NCBI GenBank assembly: GCA_964419935.1
Contig: CAYQQJ010000045.1
Span: 1 to 22,005 of the forward strand
DNA: 22,005 nucleotides
Source of the DNA: CAYQQJ01 sp964419935
GTDB lineage: Bacteria; Pseudomonadota; Gammaproteobacteria; Pseudomonadales; Cellvibrionaceae
Reading direction: 5' to 3'
The notes beneath the pieces are model-generated. The model saw only the letters and a list, made by a program, of their open reading frames with translations, was not told the DNA's origin and did not search any database. Of the stretch, positions 1 to 7,493 are shown one piece after another. The stretch's first letter is position 1; each line of letters starts with the position of its first letter. Made by a program: the position numbers and the translations under genes.

Positions 1-34
1 AGTGCAAGTGTTCACCATGCGCCGGAATGAGCGT

Positions 35-1672
35 TCACGTTCGCCAGAATACGCACAGTGCATAGTCGGGTAGGGCGTCATTAACCTGCTTGAGTTTAAT
101 AGTGGTTTTCCGGATGATTTCGCCGTTGCTGACGATCTCTTCGTAGGCTCCGCCATTGAAGTAATAGGTTGTAGCGGTGCCGTTTGCCTGTTTGAAGCGC
201 TGGTGCTCCGCGCCGTAGCTGAAGTGGGTGTCGCCACTTTGGGTTTTGGTAAATCTTTTCGCGCCGGATGCCGCTACCTCGGTAGTCCCAATCTGTACAA
301 CCGAGCCGCTGTCAAGCCTACGCTCTTCGAGCACGGCGTATTCTTTTGCGCCTGTCCAGGCGATTGTGTAGCCACCATTGCTACTTGTTGCTGGCGCGAG
401 TGTGAATCTCGCTGGGACGTCGTTGACTTTAAGCGTAAAACTGCGGCTGCTAGTTTTTTGTCCGTCCGATACGCGCACTGTAATTGTGGCGGAGCCACTC
501 CTTTTCGGCAGCGGTGTGACTTTTATGGTACGCGTGCTGCCGGAACCGGCCAAAACGATATTGCTATTAGGAACCAGTGCTGTGTTGCTGGAGGCGGCGG
601 TTACCGACAGAGATCCCGCTGCTGTTTCAACATCGCTCACCGTAAAGCTACGCACACCCGTGTTTTGGTCTTCATCAATGGTGACATTGGGGATTGCAGA
701 CACTGTAGGGGCGTCGTTAACAGGGGTAACCGTCACTGTAAAGGAGCGCTGCGCGGATTTGCCGTGAGCATCGGTTACCTTAACCGTAATTCTCGCTGAG
801 CCATGTGCGTTGGCTTTTGAAGAAATGGAAATCGTGCGATTGTCGCCATTACCGCCCAGTACAATATTGCCGTTGGGTACTACATTGGTGTTACTTGAGG
901 TGGCGGTAACCGATAGTGAGCTTGCTGATGTTTCTTCGTCTCCGATGGTAAACGGCCCACCCGTGCCTGAGTCTTCATTGATCGTGCGGCTAGCTATCGC
1001 TGAAATGGTGGGAGCATCATTGACCCAATTGACTTTGACAGAAGCTGTTGCTGTTTTACTTCCACCGCCTCCCGTGCACGTTACCGGAATGTTCACTGTC
1101 CGACTACTGCTCATTGCAGTCGGCGCTCTGTAGGTAACACTACCGGATGTGCCGCTAACACCGCTAATACCTGAGGCACTACATCCAGCCGCATAGCTAC
1201 TGTTCCACGTCAAAGTGGCACTGCCACTTTCGGAAATAACGGCTGGAGACAGTGATGCCGTTACTGTGGGAGCAGGAGACGGGCTGATTGTCAGATCAAT
1301 AATCAAAGGAGCGTTACTACATTCTGGATTGCCGTTTGGCGGGCCGCCGCGAAAATAACAGTCAAAAAGTAGATAAATGTATCGCCCTGGCTGACGGGTG
1401 AGAGTAAATGAGCCGGACGGTGGAGAGTCGTAGGACAAGATCTGCGTTGGCAACCCTGTTCCAGGCCGGGCTTCTCGGAGCTCTACAAAGTCCCTTGCAC
1501 CACTCCACTGCAACTTGAACGTACCGGCTTGATTGGGCGTGGTAGCGGAAAACTGCACTGCCGAGTGAGCTTCTATACCAGTGAAGAGCAATAATGCAGC
1601 AGCCAACGATAGAAACTGCTTCTTGGTCAGAAACCGAACTTGGGGCAAGAACGAACCAAGGTTGATCGGCAT
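35..1672 (-). CDS. Exported Ig/cadherin-like repeat protein ending in an RHS-core fragment
   Basis: The 545-residue product has a Sec signal peptide (basic KK at 17-18, hydrophobic core about 20-32, likely cut after HSA). Visible modules are: a beta-rich module at about 40-105; an Ig-like domain at about 135-215; two cadherin-like repeats at about 217-316 and 318-417, each opening with VNDAPT and carrying an INEDS/IDEDQ turn; a second copy of the first module at about 421-468; and at about 472-525 a stretch (GDTHFSYGAEHQRFKQ, then YYFNGGAYEEI) that reads like the end of an RHS/YD core. The following 20 residues match nothing I know. Full RHS proteins of this type have a long cage and a C-terminal toxin, and both are absent here. 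I infer a cell-surface or secreted remnant, or a domain-shuffled adhesin. The ATG is preceded only by a distant AAGGA (about 14 nt), so the start is moderately supported. The module similarities are judged by eye. Confidence 0.8.
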   Translation of the reverse strand: MPINLGSFLPQVRFLTKKQFLSLAAALLLFTGIEAHSAVQFSATTPNQAGTFKLQWSGARDFVELREARPGTGLPTQILSYDSPPSGSFTLTRQPGRYIYLLFDCYFRGGPPNGNPECSNAPLIIDLTISPSPAPTVTASLSPAVISESGSATLTWNSSYAAGCSASGISGVSGTSGSVTYRAPTAMSSSRTVNIPVTCTGGGGSKTATASVKVNWVNDAPTISAIASRTINEDSGTGGPFTIGDEETSASSLSVTATSSNTNVVPNGNIVLGGNGDNRTISISSKANAHGSARITVKVTDAHGKSAQRSFTVTVTPVNDAPTVSAIPNVTIDEDQNTGVRSFTVSDVETAAGSLSVTAASSNTALVPNSNIVLAGSGSTRTIKVTPLPKRSGSATITVRVSDGQKTSSRSFTLKVNDVPARFTLAPATSSNGGYTIAWTGAKEYAVLEERRLDSGSVVQIGTTEVAASGAKRFTKTQSGDTHFSYGAEHQRFKQANGTATTYYFNGGAYEEIVSNGEIIRKTTIKLKQVNDALPDYALCVFWRT

Positions 1673-2021
1673 GAACGTTGGGATATCCTTATTAATTTAT
1701 GTCGCGCGCGCGCCGAACGCACCACGTTAAAAAATGTGGCTACGGACTGCTTATATGTGTAAGCGTGTGTTTTTTATATTCATATAATAGCCACAACAAA
1801 GAAACCTGCCTTTTTAATTATTAGACTTCAAACCAAAGGCACGAACGGCGGAGACTAGAGATGGCCGCATCATACTCGTCCCTGAACATCACACAGCTCT
1901 TCTGAAGAAAGGGAAGGCAATAACAGTTCAACTAAATCATTAGCAGTTCAATTTTTAATCAAAACGACAACGCTATCAATCATTATTTGTACGTAAAGTA
2001 ATCGGTAAGCGGCGACGTGTC
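1673..2021. other. Intergenic region, 349 bp, between two same-strand genes
   Basis: No credible gene is present. It holds an AT-rich stretch around 1750-1800 with TATAAT-like hexamers on both strands, which could carry the promoter of the adhesin-like gene (minus strand), but no convincing -35/-10 pair stands out. A short imperfect direct repeat around ACAGTTCAA / GCAGTTCAA lies at about 1919-1953. I see no clear T-tailed hairpin after the GH18 gene. Confidence 0.5.
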
Positions 2022-3170
2022 TTAATGTTCAGCTTGAAGGGCGTTGTGAATCGTAGTCAGCAACTCGTTTTGGTGATCTGATGTGTATTGCCAGAACATA
2101 ATACCGCTCAAGCCATGCTGCAAAACGTATTCGCTTTTTTTTCGAATCGATTGCGGATCATCGTAGCTAATAAAAATCTGCTGTTCCGCATTCCACAACC
2201 AGGGTGCACGGGCCACGGGATCCCAATAGCGGACAAAGCCTTGCTTGTTCACTAAATTGGGGGCGAGATTGCTGTAACGGTTATTACCAAAGGTTGTTTC
2301 GCCGGTATAGCCCATCTGATACAGCCCATTATTTTCCGGGTGAACATTCACCCACTGGCGACCGTAGAACGCGACTCCCATCACCAGTTTGTGGGCAGGC
2401 ACGCCGGCAGCCAAATGATCTCGCACCGCGGCGTCGGCAGACATGCCGGTAATGTCCCGAGGATTAGAATAAAGGGCCGTGTGATGCCCAGTAGCGTTGC
2501 CGTCCGATGGAAAATTATAGTCGTAGGCCATGATATTGATGAAATCCAGATATTCCTGCCATTTGCCAATTTCGTTGATTTCAACAAATGCGGGAAAGCC
2601 ACCGCTGGCAATAGTCAGCAACAGCGAGCGGCCCAATTCCTGTTCCAATTGGTCCAACTGAGCCCGCAAGTCACGCAACAGTAAAGTAAAGTTGGCACCG
2701 TCCTCGGGCCGATGCGGATTGCCAGCACCCGGCAAGCCGGGATACTCCCAGTCAATATCCACGCCATCCAACTGGTGACGGCGCACAAAGTTCAGAGCGC
2801 TATCAATAAAGCGCTGACGCGACTCAGCGGTCAGCGCCATATCGGAAAAGCCGCCGGACCATGTCCAGCCACCCACCGAGGTGAGAATTTTCAAATCTGG
2901 ATTGCGCTGTTTAAGTTCCTGTAACACCCGATAATTTTCTGCGTCATGCTCAAAACCCTCCACCAGCTTCCCGTCCACTATATTGGAGAACGCGTAGTTG
3001 ATATGGGTGAGCTTTTCTGCGGCGATGCTGTTCGGGTCCAGCTTTTCATCGGGGCTAAATACATAGCCGATAATAACCTTATCTGAATCCGTCACAGACG
3101 GTTGTTCGACCACTTGAGCACAACCCAGCATAAGGCTCAGGACACAGAATACAAATATGGCTTTAAACAT
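2022..3170 (-). CDS. GH18 family chitinase-like lipoprotein
   Basis: The 382-residue protein is a glycoside hydrolase family 18 enzyme. The signature DGVDIDWE is at 135-142 with E142 as the expected acid, SVGGWTWS (98-105) is the second conserved strand, MAYDYN (214-219) supplies the substrate-assisting residues, and WQYTSD lies near the C-terminus. GH18 enzymes cleave beta-1,4 bonds next to N-acetylglucosamine by a substrate-assisted mechanism, typically in chitin or related glycans. The N-terminus (MFKAIFVFCVLSLMLGC) is a lipoprotein signal with Cys17 as the modified residue. The lipobox MLGC is slightly atypical, and Ala at +2 favours the outer membrane. There is no carbohydrate-binding module, so it probably acts on soluble or oligomeric substrate at the cell surface or in the periplasm. 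It lies 67 bp downstream of halogenase A with no terminator seen between, so it is probably the last gene of that operon. Confidence 0.9.
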   Translation of the reverse strand: MFKAIFVFCVLSLMLGCAQVVEQPSVTDSDKVIIGYVFSPDEKLDPNSIAAEKLTHINYAFSNIVDGKLVEGFEHDAENYRVLQELKQRNPDLKILTSVGGWTWSGGFSDMALTAESRQRFIDSALNFVRRHQLDGVDIDWEYPGLPGAGNPHRPEDGANFTLLLRDLRAQLDQLEQELGRSLLLTIASGGFPAFVEINEIGKWQEYLDFINIMAYDYNFPSDGNATGHHTALYSNPRDITGMSADAAVRDHLAAGVPAHKLVMGVAFYGRQWVNVHPENNGLYQMGYTGETTFGNNRYSNLAPNLVNKQGFVRYWDPVARAPWLWNAEQQIFISYDDPQSIRKKSEYVLQHGLSGIMFWQYTSDHQNELLTTIHNALQAEH

Positions 3171-3237
3171 GGTTATACTCAGTAGGTTTAGGTTTCCGTT
3201 ACGAAGTTGGATTGAGCTATGGACTGTCTCATCTCTT

Positions 3238-4800
3238 TCAGCTATTGGTCGCGCCTTCCAGCGGTGTTTGAACGAGCAAATCGTTGTGCGTCTTGAAGTT
3301 CAATCCACACCTGCGGATAAAGTCAGCCAGCTGATCCATATCATACGGAGACTGGAAGCGCGCGTCCGTTTTACCGGTATCCAGTGGGGGGAACAGACCA
3401 CAACCAGCCAACAAACAAGCCCAGGATTTCGGCTGATAACTCCCTACCAAATTGTATGCGTGCATATCCCTTGCAAAGTTTTCGCTATTCTTCCATAGAT
3501 ATAGAATTTTATTCAGATTTTCCGGCAAGTTGGTATTGGCGGCATTGTCTCGCCAGTAATCGGTATCTTGCCGTTGATTTACCTTGTAATGACACACAAT
3601 ATAATCTCTAACACCGTCAAACTTGGCATTGATTTCTCTATTGAAGGCATCTGCAAACTCGTTGGTATACGATCCGTTCTCGTAATGTTTCATGAACCGC
3701 ATAATCGTTTCGAACGAAAGCGCGAGTGCAGTCGCTTCCAGTGGCTCAATAAACCCTTGGGACAAACCCACTGCCACGCAGTTCTTCTCCCAGTGTTTTT
3801 CCACGCGCCCAACCTTCATTTTCAAATGCCTAACTGAAACGTCTTCGTCGAGCAGCCCCAGATATTGTCTCAACTCCTCTTCAGCCTCTTCTGGCGTAAT
3901 GTAGTCGGTACTATACACGTAACCATTACCATAACGATTCGTTAACGGAATCTTCCAGGCCCAACCATTCGATAACGCATTTGATTGTGTCTGTGGCGGA
4001 ATGGTTTCGGATATCATGGTGGGCATCACAACTGCCGCATCATTGAACAAGTTTTCTTTATAACTCTTATACGTGGCTTTCAATGCACCCTGCAGAAGCA
4101 AAGACCTGAAGCCGGAACAGTCAATGAAGAAATCTGCATCCACAACGCTGTCGTCATCCAGCCTGACAGAGCCCAACGCACCATCCGGCTCGAGCATTAC
4201 CTCCGTCACCGTCCCAAAGATTCTCTTCACTCCTTTGCCAACGGCTTTTTCGGCAAGAAATTTCCCCAGAAGATGTGAGTCAAAATGATATCCATAGGCC
4301 GCTCCGAAAGGGAACGACTCGGCGGGTATAGGGCCAAGATTATTTTTTGTGAGGTAACTCTCCAGAAAGTAATGATCTGGATGCGCATTAACGTTATTAC
4401 CCTGCATACGCGCGTTGATATGACTAAAAAAAATCGGAACAGTAAGAAGATCATCCGTCTGAGCTGGAAACGGATGAAAATAAGATTCGAACCCAGGAAC
4501 CGATGACCATCCAGCAAATGAGATGCCATTTTTATACGTCGCATTACAACGAGGCATCCATTCCGAGTCGGGGACATTGATCGTATCAAAGAAGAACTTT
4601 AAATGCGGCGTGCTTCCTTCACCCACTCCCACGATGCCGATATCAGTAGACTCCAACAAGCAAACTTCCACATCATCCCAGCGATTTGCAAGTAAATTGG
4701 CGGCCATCCAGCCAGCCGTACCACCGCCGACGATAAGAATTTTTTCAGGTTTTTTCATAAAAAATCTTTGTTTATTACCTTGATCCATTAGGGCAGCCAT
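3238..4800 (-). CDS. Flavin-dependent tryptophan halogenase family protein A
   Basis: This 520-residue protein belongs to the FAD-dependent tryptophan halogenase family (PrnA/RebH type). The FAD-binding GGGTAG is at 25-30, a Lys (K90, in CNATYKNG) sits where the catalytic lysine of the family lies, the diagnostic WxWxIP motif is WAWKIP (280-285), and GFIEPLEATA is at 349-358. Active family members take FADH2 from a separate flavin reductase, make HOX and halogenate an indole or other aromatic. No reductase gene is in the window and the substrate here is unknown. The first ATG overlaps the stop of the upstream cupin gene by one base (TAATG), which suggests coupled translation. However, family proteins usually begin just before the GGGTAG, so Met15 (4758) is an equally good start, and neither has a strong Shine-Dalgarno. 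It is clearly divergent from halogenase B two genes upstream, so it is not a recent duplicate. Confidence 0.88.
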   Translation of the reverse strand: MAALMDQGNKQRFFMKKPEKILIVGGGTAGWMAANLLANRWDDVEVCLLESTDIGIVGVGEGSTPHLKFFFDTINVPDSEWMPRCNATYKNGISFAGWSSVPGFESYFHPFPAQTDDLLTVPIFFSHINARMQGNNVNAHPDHYFLESYLTKNNLGPIPAESFPFGAAYGYHFDSHLLGKFLAEKAVGKGVKRIFGTVTEVMLEPDGALGSVRLDDDSVVDADFFIDCSGFRSLLLQGALKATYKSYKENLFNDAAVVMPTMISETIPPQTQSNALSNGWAWKIPLTNRYGNGYVYSTDYITPEEAEEELRQYLGLLDEDVSVRHLKMKVGRVEKHWEKNCVAVGLSQGFIEPLEATALALSFETIMRFMKHYENGSYTNEFADAFNREINAKFDGVRDYIVCHYKVNQRQDTDYWRDNAANTNLPENLNKILYLWKNSENFARDMHAYNLVGSYQPKSWACLLAGCGLFPPLDTGKTDARFQSPYDMDQLADFIRRCGLNFKTHNDLLVQTPLEGATNS

Positions 4801-5822
4801 TATTGTTTTAGCTTGTCACCAAACTGATGCCTAGTGCTGTCGGCTTCCTCATCCGAAACATTGCCCAACAAATACAAATGTTGTTCGGGAATATAGGCAG
4901 CTGGATCTTCGAGTTGCCTAAACACGTAATGGTCGAACATACAGCGCCACGCATTACGCTGCTTTTGATTTAAGTTTCGCATAGCGAGTAGTGCAATGTT
5001 TAAACTATCAAGAGGGCTAGGCGGCATTGTTCCCTTCAGTAACGATGCGTTCCACCAGCAGTTTATCAACGCGTTTACTTTTGATAGGGATTCCACATGA
5101 TGCCACCATAATAGAGGGATGAAAATGGCGTCGCCAGGATCTAACTCGACACAATAGGCATTGGCGAGCGCAGTTTTAAAGCGCGGGTAACGCTCGAAGT
5201 TCGGGTCATTGAGATTCACCATACTGGTGGGTGCACCGGCTGGCGTAAAGTTGAGAGACCCGGGATATAGATTTGCCGTTTGCTCAGGCGGGAACAGTAT
5301 AAAGCGTCGTCGACCGGCAACTACAGAGGCTATATTGTCTGCCCCATCATAATGGGCACTGACTATACCTTCATTGCCAACCCATAAACGAGGTTCTGCG
5401 TCTTTGAAAAAATCAGACCTATTTTGATCAACCAAGCCCGGAAAGAACTCACCGAGAAGAGCGTTTTGCATAGAAACGGCGGGATAAAGATCTCGGTCCG
5501 CAAACTGTAAAAGCCGACCTAAAAAAAGGTCGATGCGCTCTTCTCCGGAAATATAATTAATACCGGTCATGTCTTCGTTATAATAAAAACGTTTATTGGC
5601 GCTAGGCGGCGCCAACAAAATGCGAGCCTTCTTACCATTGTAGAAACGCTTCAGGTATGCGGCAAACGCCTCAGGCGATTGCTTGGCAGCCGCCACCAGC
5701 GGCCAGCCCTGTGAAAAGCCCCTGATAACCACCGGCTTTTGCTCGGGGGCCAACTCCTCAAAGAACTGCTCTGCCGACAAATCGCGGTACTCGGAAATGG
5801 TTTTATAAGCCGTCGTCATCAT
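4800..5822 (-). CDS. JmjC/cupin-8 domain protein, putative Fe(II)/2-oxoglutarate hydroxylase
   Basis: The 340-residue protein has a cupin-8 (JmjC-like) fold: SAHYDGADN (HxD at 157-159), DPGDAIFIPLLWWHHV with H241/H242 as the distal ligand candidates, and the basic GRRRFILFPP strand between them. Family members such as FIH-like and ribosomal-oxygenase-like enzymes use Fe(II) and 2-oxoglutarate to hydroxylate protein side chains, but the target here is unknown. The N-terminus (ISEYRDLSAEQFFEELAPEQKPVVIRG) is typical of cupin-8 proteins. The frame stays open upstream to a TTG at 5873 that overlaps halogenase B. I prefer the ATG at 5822, 26 nt after the stop of halogenase B, with a modest AGCGGA upstream; ATG 5819 directly follows it. 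It sits between two halogenase-family genes and overlaps the downstream one by one base, so all three are probably cotranslated and act together. Confidence 0.85.
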   Translation of the reverse strand: MMTTAYKTISEYRDLSAEQFFEELAPEQKPVVIRGFSQGWPLVAAAKQSPEAFAAYLKRFYNGKKARILLAPPSANKRFYYNEDMTGINYISGEERIDLFLGRLLQFADRDLYPAVSMQNALLGEFFPGLVDQNRSDFFKDAEPRLWVGNEGIVSAHYDGADNIASVVAGRRRFILFPPEQTANLYPGSLNFTPAGAPTSMVNLNDPNFERYPRFKTALANAYCVELDPGDAIFIPLLWWHHVESLSKVNALINCWWNASLLKGTMPPSPLDSLNIALLAMRNLNQKQRNAWRCMFDHYVFRQLEDPAAYIPEQHLYLLGNVSDEEADSTRHQFGDKLKQ

Positions 5823-5848
5823 AATTGTCCGCTTGGAGCACGCCTTTT

Positions 5849-7408
5849 TCAGGCTCTGATAGAGCTCGCGCAATGTCGTTGAATGAAATCGTCGTGTTTG
5901 GGCATTTGTTGCACAGTGTGCCGAATCAGTTGTGCCTCGTTATTCAATCCTTCGATGAGTCGCCTGCTGTCAAACGCATCCATCAACGGATGGTAGTTTT
6001 GTGGCCTGATTTTCATGCCCTCAAAAATACAAAGCCAACTGTCCCTTGAAAAAAAAGGACCGGGTGGATCGTCTATCTGACCGCGCTGACGGAACAAGCG
6101 GATTTTTTCACGCAGCAGATCGGGCACGGGCATCGTTTGACACCAGCGCCAAAACTCTGTGTCGTCGCGCCCGGTAGTGCAGTAATGCAATATAATAAAA
6201 TCGCGTATTTCTTGGTAATCGATATTGATCTTCTTATTACATTCTCGCTCGTTGTACGATTCAAAATCTCGATCGGGGAAGTGGCGGATAAAGTGAATTA
6301 ACGTTTTATACACCAGATGGATCGCCGTAGACTCCAAAGGTTCAAGAAAACCCGATGCTAGACCTAGGGCCAGACAGTTGTTATGCCATATTTTGTGGCG
6401 CTTTCCGGTAGTAAAAGGAATCACTTTGGGGCGGTTAAGCACCTTTCCCTCTACCGCGTGCAACAACGTATCTGTTGCCTGATCATCCGTGCAGTGCCGG
6501 TCGGAAAATACATAGCCATTGCCCGTGCGGTGCTGCAGAGGGATTCTCCAACTCCAGCCTGCATCACGTGACGTAGCTACGGTATAGGGGAGCGGATTAG
6601 CATTGTTTTCGGTCTGCACAGTCACCGCGCGGTTACAGGGTAAAAAGTGCGTCCAGTCCTCATAGCCCACCTTTAAGGCGTCACTGATCAACAACCCCTT
6701 GAAGCCAGTGCAGTCGATAAAGAAATCGCTGCTGAGGTTGGTTCCGTTGTCCAGCTTTATAGAGCGGATAAATTGCCGCTCATCGACATGAACCTTGTCG
6801 ACGGTCGCCTCTACCCTTTTTACCCCGCGCGCCTGAGCCACATGGCGCAAATAACCGGCGGCCAATCCGGCATCCAGGTGCAAGGCGTAGCTGTAACTGC
6901 CAAGCACCCAGTTCGACGGCTGGGATGGACGTAGCGTGAACCGCTGAGAGTCCGCCATAACAGCGCCCGGAGCATGATCGAGGAGGGGTACAGAGTAGCC
7001 GTCAGCCCGCGCTTTCATCCAGGCCTGGTAGAACTCAAACCCATTAATGTCCTGCCCCACCCGACCGAAAGGGTGGAAGTATTGTTCACCCGGCTTTAGC
7101 CAGTCGTCAAAACGAATACCCAACTTAAAACTGGCCGATGTAGCTTTGACAAAGTCTTGCAGATCAATCTCGCAGGCACGCAAAAAATCCATAATGGAGG
7201 GCACCGTGGATTCGCCCACCCCCACCGGCGCAATATCCGGCGACTCGACAAGCGTGATGTTGATATCCGCTTTTTTCAACACTGACGACAGCAAACCGGC
7301 TGCCATCCAACCGGCGGTGCCGCCGCCGATAATACAAATAGAGTTCAAATGATTCGTCATAATAACGCCATACTGGAAATAGGGCGCACCTGCGCACTCA
7401 CCTATCAT
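5849..7408 (-). CDS. Flavin-dependent tryptophan halogenase family protein B
   Basis: The 519-residue protein is a second member of the tryptophan halogenase family. GGGTAG (28-33) binds FAD, ESTVPSI follows the second strand, K95 in ASFKLGIRF is the catalytic-lysine position, WSWRIP (285-290) is the WxWxIP signature, and GFLEPLEST is at 353-361. All hallmarks of an active enzyme are kept. The substrate is unknown: relatives encoded next to TonB-dependent receptors have been shown, in a few cases, to brominate indoles, while many are untested. The ATG at 7408 has GGAG 11 nt upstream. Met17 (7360, MTNHLNSICIIGGG) fits the usual family N-terminus better but has no clear Shine-Dalgarno, so the start is uncertain. 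It is the first gene after the receptor, separated from it by a strong terminator, and precedes the cupin-8 gene by 26 nt. Confidence 0.88.
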   Translation of the reverse strand: MIGECAGAPYFQYGVIMTNHLNSICIIGGGTAGWMAAGLLSSVLKKADINITLVESPDIAPVGVGESTVPSIMDFLRACEIDLQDFVKATSASFKLGIRFDDWLKPGEQYFHPFGRVGQDINGFEFYQAWMKARADGYSVPLLDHAPGAVMADSQRFTLRPSQPSNWVLGSYSYALHLDAGLAAGYLRHVAQARGVKRVEATVDKVHVDERQFIRSIKLDNGTNLSSDFFIDCTGFKGLLISDALKVGYEDWTHFLPCNRAVTVQTENNANPLPYTVATSRDAGWSWRIPLQHRTGNGYVFSDRHCTDDQATDTLLHAVEGKVLNRPKVIPFTTGKRHKIWHNNCLALGLASGFLEPLESTAIHLVYKTLIHFIRHFPDRDFESYNERECNKKINIDYQEIRDFIILHYCTTGRDDTEFWRWCQTMPVPDLLREKIRLFRQRGQIDDPPGPFFSRDSWLCIFEGMKIRPQNYHPLMDAFDSRRLIEGLNNEAQLIRHTVQQMPKHDDFIQRHCASSIRA

Positions 7409-7423
7409 CGCATAAGCGACTCC

Positions 7424-7459
7424 AAAAAAAAAACGCGCCGCATTACTGCGACGCGTTTT
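7424..7459 (-). terminator. Rho-independent terminator after the TonB-dependent receptor gene
   Basis: Read on the minus strand, AAAACGCGUCGC pairs with GCGGCGCGUUUU (12 pairs including one U-G wobble) around the loop AGTAAT, followed directly by a run of ten T (7433-7424). It lies in the 85-bp gap between the receptor stop (7494) and halogenase B. A second, smaller hairpin, TAAAGGA/TCCTTTA (7459-7477), lies just before it. The site should end much of the receptor transcript and let only a fraction read into the halogenase/cupin/GH18 genes. Confidence 0.85.
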
Positions 7460-7493
7460 AAAGGAAACGCTCCTTTAGCTTAAATAGCCGCTC

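Noticed and set aside
5820..5873. TTG start for the cupin-8 gene, giving a 17-residue extension
   Set aside because: It would overlap halogenase B by 25 bp. The ATG at 5822 follows that gene's stop and gives a normal cupin-8 N-terminus.
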